Assembly (NCBI GenBank): GCA_013002995.1
Contig: JABDLO010000224.1
Location: 1 to 39,035, forward strand
Direction: 5' to 3'
Length of the DNA stretch: 39,035 bases
DNA from: Saprospiraceae bacterium
GTDB taxonomy: Bacteria > Bacteroidota > Bacteroidia > Chitinophagales > Saprospiraceae
Position 1 is the first letter of the stretch. The number at the start of each line of letters is the position of its first letter. A program made the position numbers and the translations under genes. Positions 9,010-18,074 of this stretch are shown here, piece after piece. The notes beneath the pieces were generated by a model. It saw only the letters and a program-made list of their open reading frames with translations. It was not told the DNA's origin and made no database searches.

Positions 9010-9017
9010 TAAATTTG
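9010..9017 (+). promoter_or_regulatory. Bacteroidota -7 promoter element (TAAATTTG)
   Basis: This is an exact TAnnTTTG match 45 bases upstream of the TTG start at 9062, and it would drive the rightward arm of the glycan locus. No TTG lies at the expected -33 distance. Its position supports a start near 9062 despite the absence of an ATG. Confidence 0.5.
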
Positions 9018-9061
9018 CCCGTTCATTTGAACAACTCTTCTATTCAAAATATTTCCAAGCT

Positions 9062-9703
9062 TTGTCTATTAAATCAATACTTAGGCCTTATTATCTTCCG
9101 ACCTTGCACAAGTTAAAGTATTGGATTGAAAATAAAAGATTTACTAAAAACAGTATTCATGTTTTTAACAAGGCACATAATGCATTGGCACGAGAAGGGA
9201 TTTTTTATTGGCCGGAATTTGGAACCTTGCTGGGTATCCACAGGGATGGAAAATTGATTGGTCATGACACAGATCTTGATTTTGGAATATTTTTATCAGA
9301 TTTTAATGAAAGAATTGAATCTGCACTACTTGAGGAGGGATTCACTAAAGAGAGAGAATTCGTTATTGAAGGTGGAGCATATGGAAGAGAAGAAAGCTAC
9401 ATACTTAAGGGGGTGACTGTCGATCTTTTTTATTTCACTAAAACAGATTCTGGAATGTATGCCCATTTGTTTCCAATAAATGAAAACAGAGAACACATCA
9501 TACGGGAACTCTGGACCAGTGCCAATGAGTTTAAGCAGATTGAGTGGGAAGGAATGAAGTTAAATATACCTAAGGAGACAGATCAAAGATTAATTGACAC
9601 ATATGGTGAAGATTATAGAATACCGGTGAAAGACTGGTATACTCCAGATGATGCCCTTAATTCAAAAATAATTATTAAAAAAATAAAACATACCATCTTC
9701 TAA
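9062..9703 (+). CDS. Second LicD-like nucleotidyltransferase-fold protein
   Basis: This 213-residue protein carries the segment WPEFGTLLGIHRDG followed by GHDTDLDFGIF (about residues 51-78). It matches the LicD/fukutin core pattern GTLLGxxRxGxxIxxDxDxDxG with the metal-binding acidic triad. No ATG exists in this frame before residue 144. The frame upstream is open with no ATG, so translation most likely begins at the TTG at 9062, about 40 bases downstream of a TAAATTTG element. It is shorter than and diverged from the neighbouring LicD gene, so it probably acts on a different acceptor. Its TAA overlaps the next gene's ATG by one base (TAATG), implying translational coupling with the methyltransferase. 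Confidence 0.78.
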   Translation: MSIKSILRPYYLPTLHKLKYWIENKRFTKNSIHVFNKAHNALAREGIFYWPEFGTLLGIHRDGKLIGHDTDLDFGIFLSDFNERIESALLEEGFTKEREFVIEGGAYGREESYILKGVTVDLFYFTKTDSGMYAHLFPINENREHIIRELWTSANEFKQIEWEGMKLNIPKETDQRLIDTYGEDYRIPVKDWYTPDDALNSKIIIKKIKHTIF

Positions 9704-10329
9704 TGAGTGAATCAAAAGCATATTGGGAAGCTTATTATGCCAATCATAAAGAACCGAAAAACGAGTCAATGTTTGCAAGGTTTGTTAAGCCATTTCTTCA
9801 TTCTCAAAAATCTTTGTACGAATTGGGCTGTGGAAATGGTCGGGATAGTATCTTCTTTGCCAAGGAGGGCGTAAATGTTACAGGGTTTGATCAGTGTAAC
9901 AATGAAATCGATTATCTCAATACCAAATTTGAGGATTTTGAAAACATTAGTTTTGAAGAGGGTGATTTTACATCTCTTGGATCGAAACCCAAAGCACAAT
10001 ATATTTATTCAAGATTTACGCTTCATTCTATAAATCTCGAAAGTGAAATTAGAACTTTAAACTGGGTCACTAACCATTTGTTACCCTCAGGATTGTTCTT
10101 TATCGAGGTTAGAAGTATAAAAGATGAGTTGTATGGTATTGGAAATGAAGTTGAAAAGGATGCATTTGTAACTGATCATTACCGGAGGTTTCTTGAATTA
10201 AACTCATTTATTGAAAGGATTAAAGACGCAGGATTAAATGTTCTTTACAAAATTCAAAGTAGAGGGTTGGCTCCTTTTAAAACAGAAGATCCTGAAGTCA
10301 TCAGAATAATTGCTCAATACAATTCATAA
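9703..10329 (+). CDS. Class I SAM-dependent methyltransferase
   Basis: This 208-residue cytosolic Rossmann-fold methyltransferase shows motif I as YELGCGNGRDSIFFAKEG (about 39-56). An acidic ribose-binding strand (VTGFDQCNNEI) follows, then the GDFTSL segment and a strand-4 region (YIYSRFTLHSI). The fold and size resemble the Methyltransf_11/25 and TehB-like groups. The acceptor is not identifiable; methylation of a surface sugar or lipid carrier is inferred from the locus. It starts inside the stop of the LicD-like gene (TAATG at 9701-9705) and is followed after 31 bases by a glycosyltransferase. Confidence 0.85.
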   Translation: MSESKAYWEAYYANHKEPKNESMFARFVKPFLHSQKSLYELGCGNGRDSIFFAKEGVNVTGFDQCNNEIDYLNTKFEDFENISFEEGDFTSLGSKPKAQYIYSRFTLHSINLESEIRTLNWVTNHLLPSGLFFIEVRSIKDELYGIGNEVEKDAFVTDHYRRFLELNSFIERIKDAGLNVLYKIQSRGLAPFKTEDPEVIRIIAQYNS

Positions 10330-10360
10330 TTTTCAAGTATGAATTAATCTCATTTCAATA

Positions 10361-11425
10361 TTGACCAAAGGCAAAGAAATATCTAAATTAGAGGAGAAAG
10401 GAATTTCAATTATCATTTGTTGTTATAACAGTGAGAAGAGGTTATCTCCTACACTCGAGCATCTTTCCAATGTCATTATTCCTGAAGAATATCAGTGTGA
10501 GTTAATTATTGTAGACAATAATTCAAAAGACAAGACATCATCAACAGCTAAAAATCTATGGTCTCAATTTGGGAATCCTTTTACGATTAAAATATTAAAG
10601 GAATTGAATCAAGGATTAATTTATGCAAGACAGCTTGGAATAAAAAGTTCGAAATTTAATTTCATTTTATTTGCTGATGATGATAATTGGTTAGACCGTA
10701 GATATCTAGTTGAGGCTGTTGGTATTCTGGAAAAACATCCTAAAATTGGAATACTTGGAGGATGGGGAGAAGGTGTTTTTGAAGTAGAACCGCCCGTTTA
10801 CTTTTATGGATATTACCCATTCAAATCACTTCATAATAATCTTGCGATATCTAAACCTGGAGACAACATAGGTTTTCTTGATAATCCAGAAGAAATCATC
10901 TTTGGAGCAGGAACTTTTTTCAGGCGTCAAGTATTTATAGACCTCTCTCGCTGTGGGTTTAAATCTCTACTTACAGGTAGAAAAGGTAACCAGGTGATTT
11001 CGGGAGAAGATGCTGAATTATGTTTTGCTACCAAGATGCTTGGATATAAACTTTATCGGACTGACAAGCTTAAATTCGAGCATTACATTCCTGAAGGCAG
11101 GTTAAGCAACGAATATTTAAAGAAGTTGTTTTTTGGGTTTGGATTTACAGAGCCTATACAATCAATTTACACTTATCTATTAAAAAATCGTGGTGAACTC
11201 GCGAATATTTCACAATCGGTTTTAAAGATAAAATTAAGGATATTTCTCCTCGCTCTGGCCGTCTTCATGATAAAACTCAGCAGGTTTAAAAAGCTTGAAA
11301 AAGTAACTCTTCTGCTTGAGATGGAAAAAGGAAAATTAAAATACCTTTCAGAAAATCAAAACGACTATAAGAAAAGTGTAGCAACAATTACTTCCTTTTA
11401 TGAAAAAGCTTCTTTATCAAAGTGA
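10361..11425 (+). CDS. Family 2 glycosyltransferase
   Basis: This 354-residue GT-A fold enzyme has the typical N-terminal strand and nucleotide pocket (GISIIICCYNSEKRL, 14-28), ELIIVDNNSKDKTSS, and the metal-binding DxD-like LFADDDNWL (103-111). A region near 215 (ISGEDAELCFATKMLGY) supplies the ED acceptor/base motif of GT2 enzymes. The C-terminal 100 residues include an amphipathic or hydrophobic stretch (LRIFLLALAVFMIKL) that could attach it to the membrane. The frame has no ATG near the start: the TGA at 10340-10342 closes it upstream, and the nearby ATG at 10339 is in another frame and stops at once. TTG at 10361 is therefore the likely initiator. Sugar donor and acceptor are unknown. 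Confidence 0.87.
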   Translation: MTKGKEISKLEEKGISIIICCYNSEKRLSPTLEHLSNVIIPEEYQCELIIVDNNSKDKTSSTAKNLWSQFGNPFTIKILKELNQGLIYARQLGIKSSKFNFILFADDDNWLDRRYLVEAVGILEKHPKIGILGGWGEGVFEVEPPVYFYGYYPFKSLHNNLAISKPGDNIGFLDNPEEIIFGAGTFFRRQVFIDLSRCGFKSLLTGRKGNQVISGEDAELCFATKMLGYKLYRTDKLKFEHYIPEGRLSNEYLKKLFFGFGFTEPIQSIYTYLLKNRGELANISQSVLKIKLRIFLLALAVFMIKLSRFKKLEKVTLLLEMEKGKLKYLSENQNDYKKSVATITSFYEKASLSK

Positions 11426-11470
11426 TAAAATGGATCATTATTCCTTTATCCAACTATTTAAACACGACAT

Positions 11471-11490
11471 AAGATGATAATTCTCATCTT
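11471..11490. repeat. Inverted repeat overlapping the epimerase promoter
   Basis: AAGATGA (11471-11477), six-base centre TAATTC, TCATCTT (11484-11490): a perfect 7+7 inverted repeat. Its right arm ends inside the -33 TTG of the promoter that follows, a position suited to an operator. It could instead fold as a weak terminator hairpin for the upstream GT2 gene, but it has no U-tract. Confidence 0.4.
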
Positions 11491-11518
11491 GTATAGATAT
11501 AAACAATATATATATTTG
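11489..11518 (+). promoter_or_regulatory. Promoter TTG-N19-TATATTTG upstream of the sugar epimerase
   Basis: The -33 TTG is at 11489-11491 and the exact -7 element TATATTTG at 11511-11518, 19 bases apart. The ATG at 11537 would have a leader of only about 13 bases. It gives the last two rightward genes of the glycan locus their own start of transcription. Confidence 0.7.
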
Positions 11519-11536
11519 CACGCAAAATACTGATAG

Positions 11537-12598
11537 ATGTCTTTATGTATTATTACAGGCTCAGCAGGTCTGATCGGCAGTGAATCTGTTGCTTTCTTTC
11601 ACGATAAATTTGACCAGATAATTGGTATTGATAATGATCTGAGAGCATACTTTTTCGGTAAGGAAGCATCAACAGGATGGAATACACAACGCCTTGAAAA
11701 CCAATACTCCAACTATTCCCATCACAATATTGACATCAGAGATTATAAATCTCTTGAAAAGATATTCAACAAGTTTTCTTCTGATATATCATTAATAGTG
11801 CACACCGCTGCTCAACCTTCTCATGACTGGGCAGCTAAAGAACCCATTACAGATTTCACAGTCAATGCCAATGGTACTTTGAATCTACTTGAACTTACCA
11901 GGAATTACTGTCCTGAGGCAACCTTTATTTTTACTTCTACAAATAAAGTGTATGGTGACAATCCCAATAATCTGCCTTTGATAGAATTAGAAAATAGATG
12001 GGAATTAGATGAGTCCCATAAATACTTTGAAAAAGGAATTGATGAATATATGAGCCTTGATCATACGACTCATTCTGTGTTTGGAGCCTCTAAAGTTGCA
12101 GCTGATTTAATGGTTCAGGAATACGGAAGATATTTTGGATTAAATACTGGCACATTTAGAGGAGGTTGCCTCACAGGCCCTAATCATTCAGGTGCTCAAC
12201 TACACGGTTTTCTTTCCTATCTGATGAAGTGCAACATCACTGGTCAACATTACACAATCTTTGGATATAAAGGGAAGCAGGTACGAGACAATATCCATAG
12301 TTACGACCTTGTCAACATGTTTTATCATTTCCACAAGGATCCTAAGCCAGGAGAAGCTTACAACGCAGGAGGAAGTAGATTTTCAAATTGCAGCATGAAA
12401 GAAGCTATAGTGAAAATTGAAAACATTACTGGAAATAAGATGAATTATTCTTATGCAGAGGAGAACCGAATAGGTGACCACATATGGTATATCAGCGATG
12501 TTTCAAAATTTCAAAATGACTTTCCACAATGGAGTTATAATTATGATTTAGAAGCCATTTTAGAGGAGATGTTTAATTCAATGAAAGAAAGGTATTAA
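11537..12598 (+). CDS. NAD-dependent sugar epimerase (CDP-paratose/tyvelose 2-epimerase-like, extended SDR)
   Basis: This 353-residue extended short-chain dehydrogenase has the NAD-binding glycine motif [11 protein letters not shown] (6-16), the acidic strand-2 end [27 protein letters not shown] (89-103) and [12 protein letters not shown] (132-143). These match best the CDP-tyvelose (paratose 2-) epimerase branch. It probably inverts a hydroxyl of a nucleotide sugar feeding the surrounding glycosyltransferases. The catalytic YxxxK motif is read here as FGASK, with Phe182 in place of Tyr and Lys186 kept. Some relatives may share this, so it is odd but not proof of inactivity. The following GT4 start overlaps its stop by one base. 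Confidence 0.85.
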   Translation: MSLCIITGSAGLIGSESVAFFHDKFDQIIGIDNDLRAYFFGKEASTGWNTQRLENQYSNYSHHNIDIRDYKSLEKIFNKFSSDISLIVHTAAQPSHDWAAKEPITDFTVNANGTLNLLELTRNYCPEATFIFTSTNKVYGDNPNNLPLIELENRWELDESHKYFEKGIDEYMSLDHTTHSVFGASKVAADLMVQEYGRYFGLNTGTFRGGCLTGPNHSGAQLHGFLSYLMKCNITGQHYTIFGYKGKQVRDNIHSYDLVNMFYHFHKDPKPGEAYNAGGSRFSNCSMKEAIVKIENITGNKMNYSYAEENRIGDHIWYISDVSKFQNDFPQWSYNYDLEAILEEMFNSMKERY

Positions 12599-13740
12599 TG
12601 GATTCATCTACTCCTATTGTATTTTTAACAAGGCATTATCCTCCTAACCCTAATATCAATGGAGAGTCAATCTTGGACCTGGTTGCTTATCTTCAAAACC
12701 ATCACAAAATTACTTCAACCATCATTACTACAAAAGCCGATTTTACTGGAGGTAATGTCAGTCAGAAAGCAGTTGGGAATGTGATAAGTTTTAATCAGGT
12801 ATTTAAAGGCAATAATAAGCTAACAAGGCTTTTAAATATGCTAATCGAAGGGTATCGACTGGTGTCAAAAGCAAAAAAATTTAAGAATTCTTTGATTATA
12901 GTTACAAGTAGCCCTCCCCTTTTGTTAATGTGGGCATCATTACGCTTAAAGAAAAATTACAGATGGGCTTTTTGGGCTTTTGATTTGTTTCCGGAAGGTT
13001 TTTATGTTGAAAAGAATAAACGAAAGAAAAGTTTTTTATATAGAATTCTGTTTAAGTTTACCTATAAGTATATTCCCGAATTTCTAATTACTCTCGGACC
13101 AAAGCAAGCCGAATACCTGAAAATACAATATGGTAGCGAGATTGAACATTTAAATCTACCTTGCGGAATTTTTAAAGATCAAATCAAGGACAGCAATGTC
13201 CCTAACTGGCACAGGAATGGAAGGCTAATATTTGGATATTGTGGCAGACTAGGAGAAGCTCATAATCCAGAATTCCTTAAACAGGTAATCGATCATATCA
13301 ATCCCAATAAACACCTCCTTATACTCGTGCTGTATGGAACTCATAGTGAAGAAATACTAAAATATGCCAATGGCAGGAAGGGTATTACAATAATTGATCG
13401 TGTACCAAGAAATCAATTACATTTTATTGATGTACATCTCGCAAGCTTAAGAGAAGAATGGACCCATATTGCAGTCCCATCTAAAGCTGTAAGTGCAATC
13501 TCCATAGGATCAACATTTTTATTTTGTGGTTCAAAATCCAGTGATAATTGGCATCTTCTCAAGAAATGTGGTTGGATAATAGAAGAAAATAGATCCATTC
13601 ATAATCAAGTAAAAGAGTTTTTTGAAACCATCAACATGGAGGAAATCAAATCCAAAAGATCAAACTCTCAATCAGTAGTATCGATTCTTGAAGGCATGGT
13701 AAGCCATACTTACGAATCCGTCGCAATAAAAGTCAAATAA
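12598..13740 (+). CDS. Family 4 glycosyltransferase (GT-B fold)
   Basis: This 380-residue protein follows the GT4 layout. The N-terminal Rossmann half opens with IVFLTRHYPPNPNINGES (7-24), where the glycine loop binds the acceptor. The C-terminal half starts at LIFGYCGRLGEAHNPE (about 203-218) and includes VLYGTHSEEI, IDRVPRNQL and the donor-site segment SLREEWTHIAVPSK, comparable to the EPFG-like region. The overall pattern resembles WbuB-type colanic acid or O-antigen transferases. No signal peptide is present; it should work at the cytosolic face. It is translationally coupled (TAATG) to the epimerase and ends four bases before the convergent yfhO-like gene. Confidence 0.87.
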   Translation: MDSSTPIVFLTRHYPPNPNINGESILDLVAYLQNHHKITSTIITTKADFTGGNVSQKAVGNVISFNQVFKGNNKLTRLLNMLIEGYRLVSKAKKFKNSLIIVTSSPPLLLMWASLRLKKNYRWAFWAFDLFPEGFYVEKNKRKKSFLYRILFKFTYKYIPEFLITLGPKQAEYLKIQYGSEIEHLNLPCGIFKDQIKDSNVPNWHRNGRLIFGYCGRLGEAHNPEFLKQVIDHINPNKHLLILVLYGTHSEEILKYANGRKGITIIDRVPRNQLHFIDVHLASLREEWTHIAVPSKAVSAISIGSTFLFCGSKSSDNWHLLKKCGWIIEENRSIHNQVKEFFETINMEEIKSKRSNSQSVVSILEGMVSHTYESVAIKVK

Positions 13741-13744
13741 GACC

Positions 13745-16150
13745 TTAACTATCTTTTGCAAAGGTTATCAATCCTTTTTCTTTCAATATCAAATAAAAGA
13801 AGAACAAAAGACCAAAAATGATAACACCTGAACAAATCAAGCTTATGCGTTCTCCAGCCAGGTAAGAACCTGGCTCAAATCTAAAGATGATCTCATGCTG
13901 GCCCGCAGGTACTTTTAAACCTCTTAATATGTAATTAACTCTAACATGATTGACTTCATTACCGTCAATGTATACTTTCCATCCCGGATTATACCATATT
14001 TCTGAAAACACTGCAAATTGATCCTCATTGCTATTCGATTGATACTTTAGTTCATTGAGACCATATTGAGAGAGTTGAATATTTCCAGTTCCGCTAAAAG
14101 AAGAAACCCCACCTATATAGTCACTAAATTCTGTATGAATAACAGCCTCGTTCCTTGTATCCAGCGATTCAAGCATGCTAATTTCTTCATCTGCTGAACT
14201 TACCTTGGAAAGTGATTTAACAAACCATGCATTACCAAGAGCATCAGGATTCTGTTGAGCTTGAAATTGACCTCCTTCAGAAGGAAAAATAACATATTTC
14301 GTATTCAACATATTTAATACCCCTTGATTGTTTTTCGATATATGAAAATCAATTATATCTTGATATCTCTGCAATTTAGCCGGATGGTAACCTCCTATTG
14401 TTTTGTGGTGATATGATGGATTTGCTGAGGCAAAATTCTGAATATCTAGTACTCGATAATGAGGATCTGAATCAGATAAAATTTGTGTATCCACCGGTCT
14501 TGGAGTGAACTCTTGCTGCAATTTGCGACTGCTGACAAAATCATCATTATTTAGGTATCTTTTATCAATGATCCACAAGTCCAGTAACGCTATAATCCCT
14601 ATTGCAGAGATCATAGTCAAATTATTTAATTTATCCTTGAAGTAAAAATACAGTATTCCAGAAGCAGCAAGGATAAATCCGATAGATCTCAGTGAAGAAG
14701 AAATCATTAAATTCTCTCTTTCATCTTTCACAAGATCTATTATGCTTTCAAAGCTGCTGTCATATGCGCCATTAAATGAAAAGACAGAAGGACCACCTAA
14801 GATGAAAAATAAAGCCAATCCTGAAAGAGTTCCTGCTGATATCAGGAGGGGCTTCACAAATTTTGATTTGTCTTTAGTTTTAATAATCTCATTTAATCCT
14901 AAACCAGTTAATAAAAACAAAAATGTACCCGTAACAGTCAATACTGAATTTGGTGTTCTGAATTTATTATAGAGAGGAAGATAATCAAACAATAACCGAT
15001 TAAATACTTCAAAATGTTTTCCCAAAGAAATCAGAAAAGTAAACAAAACACCTAAAATCAACCACCATTTGAGTCTGCCTTTAACAACTATCCCTCCCAT
15101 GACAAATAACAGAAACACAACAGCCCCAAAGTAATAGGGTCCTGAGGTTGAGCTTAATGACCCCCAATACAGTGGCAAGGGTTGATTGCGAAGTTGAGGA
15201 ACCTTTCTCGCAAGTTCCGAATCACTGTCCACAATTTCCTGGGTGCTACCTCCCACAAACAATGGCACATAGCTAGCCATAAGATCCTCTCCACCATTAC
15301 TCCAATTCATTGCATATTGCCATTCAAGGCCATCAGTCATAGAACTGGTTTGAGACATCCCCGCATTACTTGAAAGTATTTGCTTTCCTCTCATCGTCTT
15401 ATTCCCATACTCATATGTAGTCCACAACTTAGAAGCAGAAGCACCTAACCCAAGAATTGTCCCTATTAGTAGGATGCCCAACTTTTTAGATAAGCCGACA
15501 AACTCCTTTTCCTTTATATGTTTAATTATTTCATAGAGTACATACAGGGAAATCACCATACCCAGATAATAAATCATTTGAGGGTGATTTAAGACAACAC
15601 ACATACTGAAGAAAAGAGAAAACAATATTCCACCCTTTAACAATTGATTTCTGAAAACAAGTATTATACCCGACACCATTGGTGGTGAATAGAGAACAGC
15701 TTGTAATTTTGTAACATGGCCTGTATCCATCAAAATTATATTGCCTGTTGTCATCGCAAATAGAATACCTCCAATAATTCCGATGTAATGAGGTAATCCC
15801 AAAACGATAATCGCTATATAAAATGAAAGCATACCTGCGATGAAGTACCCAATCGGTTTAGAAAACCCTAACCTCATTGCCCTTACTACATACTTGACCA
15901 GGTTGTTCTTTTGAGGAGCAGTTAATTGAAATGTAGGCATGCCTCCAAACATAGATGTTGTCCATAATGCAACATCGCTAGTTGCTTTCTCATAATCTCT
16001 CACCTCCTTCGCCATTGCGGTAAATTGGTTGAAATCTGAGGCAGAAACTACCTTACCCTGCAACTGAGGATAAAAATATGCCATCGATACAACAAGAAAA
16101 ACAACTACAGCAACGACATGTGGAATTAAACTTTTAAAATCAAATTTCAT
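13745..16150 (-). CDS. YfhO-family multi-spanning membrane protein
   Basis: This 801-residue inner-membrane protein starts with a transmembrane helix at 9-29 and has about 12 further hydrophobic helices, including FLLFVMGGIVV and FLFLLTGLGL. A soluble domain with beta-strand character sits near the end (NPGWKVYIDGNEV, YILRGLKVPAGQHEIIFRFEP) before the last helix. This is the pattern of YfhO proteins, GT-C-like membrane enzymes; in Firmicutes YfhO is linked to glycosylation of lipoteichoic acid. In Bacteroidota the role is undefined. Placement between the GT4 and FkbM genes suggests a role in surface glycan decoration. It is the only leftward gene in this stretch and converges on the GT4 gene. 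Confidence 0.85.
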   Translation of the reverse strand: MKFDFKSLIPHVVAVVVFLVVSMAYFYPQLQGKVVSASDFNQFTAMAKEVRDYEKATSDVALWTTSMFGGMPTFQLTAPQKNNLVKYVVRAMRLGFSKPIGYFIAGMLSFYIAIIVLGLPHYIGIIGGILFAMTTGNIILMDTGHVTKLQAVLYSPPMVSGIILVFRNQLLKGGILFSLFFSMCVVLNHPQMIYYLGMVISLYVLYEIIKHIKEKEFVGLSKKLGILLIGTILGLGASASKLWTTYEYGNKTMRGKQILSSNAGMSQTSSMTDGLEWQYAMNWSNGGEDLMASYVPLFVGGSTQEIVDSDSELARKVPQLRNQPLPLYWGSLSSTSGPYYFGAVVFLLFVMGGIVVKGRLKWWLILGVLFTFLISLGKHFEVFNRLLFDYLPLYNKFRTPNSVLTVTGTFLFLLTGLGLNEIIKTKDKSKFVKPLLISAGTLSGLALFFILGGPSVFSFNGAYDSSFESIIDLVKDERENLMISSSLRSIGFILAASGILYFYFKDKLNNLTMISAIGIIALLDLWIIDKRYLNNDDFVSSRKLQQEFTPRPVDTQILSDSDPHYRVLDIQNFASANPSYHHKTIGGYHPAKLQRYQDIIDFHISKNNQGVLNMLNTKYVIFPSEGGQFQAQQNPDALGNAWFVKSLSKVSSADEEISMLESLDTRNEAVIHTEFSDYIGGVSSFSGTGNIQLSQYGLNELKYQSNSNEDQFAVFSEIWYNPGWKVYIDGNEVNHVRVNYILRGLKVPAGQHEIIFRFEPGSYLAGERISLICSGVIIFGLLFFFYLILKEKGLITFAKDS

Positions 16151-16266
16151 ATTAAGTGAGTTCAGGGTGCCTGATTATTCAATAATTCGTGATTTTCTTC
16201 TGATGTATTAAAGAAATAACAAATATCAAATTATTATTGCAGATAATCGTACATCACTTAAAAAGA

Positions 16267-17010
16267 ATGGGTTTTACATTAAAAAAAATACTCTACAGGT
16301 TATTGTCATTTGAAAATTACCTTTTAGTGCTCAGTAAGGGATACTTCCTCTCTTATGATTTAGGCTTATTAAAATCCAACCCTTCATACGATTATCATTA
16401 TTACTTGAAGCAAATCATCAGAAAAGGCGATACAGTGGTCGACATCGGAGCTAACCTGGGATATTATTCGAGAAATTTTGCCATCTGGACAGGTAAAGTA
16501 GGTCAGGTTCATGCTTATGAACCTGTACCCCCTATTTATCGTGTGTTAAGTAAGAATTTAAAGAAACACTCTAATGTTTCCATCCATCCTTATGCCTTGG
16601 GAGAGGAAGAAAAAAAAATCAGTTTGGGCAACAACACTTTATCCAATAGAGGGTATGTGGCCAGTGGATCTAATTTTGTTTTAGATTCTGAAAGCAAAGA
16701 CCAGGCAGAAACCACCTTTGATGCTGTCATGAAAAATGCCTCAATTGAGCTTGGACGATTGGGGAAAATTGATTTCATAAAATGTGATGTTGAAGGGCAT
16801 GAATATTACATCCTTTCACAGATCAAGGAAGTTTTAAATCGTTGGAAACCAACAGTTCTGGTTGAATCACATGGCAACAATAGGGATAAGGTAATCGATC
16901 TATTCACAAGTATTGGATACAAAGGGTACTTACTAATAAAAGGAGAATTAGTGGATCTTGATAAAACCAATGACCGCCAGAAAGACATTCTTTTTGTTTC
17001 AATAGATTGA
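16267..17010 (+). CDS. FkbM-family SAM-dependent methyltransferase
   Basis: This 247-residue methyltransferase reads motif I as DTVVDIGANLGYYSRNFA. It then has VHAYEPVPPIYRVLSKNL and the FkbM signature segment IDFIKCDVEGHEYYIL, followed by PTVLVESHG. FkbM enzymes O-methylate hydroxyls on sugars or polyketides, so a methyl decoration of the local glycan is a fair inference. The frame can open at a TTG at 16237, but the ATG at 16267 gives the usual N-terminus. It is divergent from the yfhO-like gene and converges on the small thiamine-binding-type gene, with a terminator between them. Confidence 0.87.
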   Translation: MGFTLKKILYRLLSFENYLLVLSKGYFLSYDLGLLKSNPSYDYHYYLKQIIRKGDTVVDIGANLGYYSRNFAIWTGKVGQVHAYEPVPPIYRVLSKNLKKHSNVSIHPYALGEEEKKISLGNNTLSNRGYVASGSNFVLDSESKDQAETTFDAVMKNASIELGRLGKIDFIKCDVEGHEYYILSQIKEVLNRWKPTVLVESHGNNRDKVIDLFTSIGYKGYLLIKGELVDLDKTNDRQKDILFVSID

Positions 17011-17020
17011 TAAATTGATA

Positions 17021-17051
17021 AACAAAAAGGAGAGAACATAGGCCCTCTCCT
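17021..17051 (-). terminator. Intrinsic terminator for the leftward esterase/thiamine-binding pair
   Basis: Read on the minus strand: AGGAGAG (17051-17045), a ten-base loop, CTCTCCT (17034-17028), then TTTTGTT. A perfect 7-bp stem followed by a U-rich tract ends transcription about 90 bases after the stop of the 17137 gene. On the plus strand there is no U-tract. Confidence 0.7.
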
Positions 17052-17136
17052 CATTCAGTTTAGCACACTTCAATATTGATTCCCTAATAATAGGAAATTA
17101 TCTATTGTTTACTCAACCATTTTAAATCTTATTGGT

Positions 17137-17406
17137 TCAAAGCCTGAAAAATCCGGTTTCTACCGGCAAGTCTCTAGGTATGATTTTCATTACTGTAGAG
17201 CTGGTTCCTCCTTTGGACCACAGTGATTCTAAAGCTGTCGACATAACATTATTAACAACTTCCCAATCTCCTTTGACATAAGTGCTCATCGCATTGGTAT
17301 AAACTTGTATTTCAGAGTTAGAATTTAATGATTGTATAAATGGGATAATGTCCGATTCATATTCATCCTTTAAAGGGTAGAGGCTAATCTCTAAGGTTAC
17401 AGTCAT
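17137..17406 (-). CDS. Thiamine-binding-type protein (YkoF/MTH1187-like)
   Basis: This small cytosolic protein of 89 residues has the ferredoxin-like pattern of the YkoF/MTH1187 thiamine-binding family: LEISLYPLKDE, IIPFIQSLN, IQVYTNAMSTYVKGDW and a final helix (VVNNVMSTALESLW). TNxMST with a following G is a recognisable family feature. Proteins of this family bind thiamine or its pyrimidine part, or are of unknown role. No thiamine genes are nearby, so the ligand is not supported by context. Its ATG overlaps the TGA of the upstream hydrolase (ATGA), so the two are translated together and share the downstream terminator. Confidence 0.75.
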   Translation of the reverse strand: MTVTLEISLYPLKDEYESDIIPFIQSLNSNSEIQVYTNAMSTYVKGDWEVVNNVMSTALESLWSKGGTSSTVMKIIPRDLPVETGFFRL

Positions 17407-18074
17407 CTGATATAAGTATTAATAATTTCTGAAAGTTTTATTTTGTTGACTTCATGTTTACCATTGAAGGTTTCTACAGGTGGATTCATCAATGCCCTAT
17501 GAAGGTGGAGGTTCATTGCTTTTGTTCTCTCCTCAGTTAAGTATGGATCTTCGTTACCGTAAACCAGAAGATGTCTGTTGTCAAATAATGGAGATAAATC
17601 ATTCATATTGATGTCTTCCGGGAACCAGCCGGCCCAATTAATAAAAAAGTCAAACGGTCTTTTACTTTTATGGACCCAGCGATACAAAGTTGTTGCACCT
17701 TGAGAGAATCCCATCAAAATAACTTTGCAGGATGGATATGGTTCTACACATTGATCATAGACAGCATCGAGATAATTACAGAAATCGTCAATTTCATCGA
17801 GCCTGTTTCTGGATGTCATCCATGAAGCGGCATGAGGCCCTTGTACTCCTCCCCAGTAAAATAAGGATAGCCCTTCCGGGCAAATGACACTGTGGATTTT
17901 AGAATCTACCTGATTGAATTTTGACAATATCCTCGAACCTGTCTGACCATAACCATGAGCGGCTATCCAAATATATCTGGTAGAAGCCTGAACTTTTTCA
18001 TTGATATAGATATGAGCTTTCCTTGTAACTTCAATTGTCTTTAATGTGAATTCTGTTTGTGTCTTTTTCAACAA
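17403..18074 (-). CDS. Alpha/beta hydrolase (carboxylesterase/phospholipase type)
   Basis: This 223-residue cytosolic alpha/beta hydrolase has the nucleophile elbow GFSQGA with Ser124, a likely Asp176 in VYGNEDPYL and His207 in GKHEV, together forming a Ser-Asp-His triad. The oxyanion strand is IAAHGYGQTG (38-47). GFSQGA and the NEDP acid segment are typical of the Abhydrolase_2/YpfH esterases. Substrate is not known. No ATG occurs in frame before residue 86; the frame is closed upstream by TGA, so translation must start at TTG (18074 or the next codon, also TTG). The plus-strand promoter of the cytochrome oxidase gene reaches into its 5' end. Confidence 0.82.
   Translation of the reverse strand: MLKKTQTEFTLKTIEVTRKAHIYINEKVQASTRYIWIAAHGYGQTGSRILSKFNQVDSKIHSVICPEGLSLFYWGGVQGPHAASWMTSRNRLDEIDDFCNYLDAVYDQCVEPYPSCKVILMGFSQGATTLYRWVHKSKRPFDFFINWAGWFPEDINMNDLSPLFDNRHLLVYGNEDPYLTEERTKAMNLHLHRALMNPPVETFNGKHEVNKIKLSEIINTYIR

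Noticed and set aside
16237-16266. TTG start for the FkbM gene
   Set aside because: The ATG at 16267 gives a normal FkbM N-terminus; unlike the other TTG cases, an ATG is available here.
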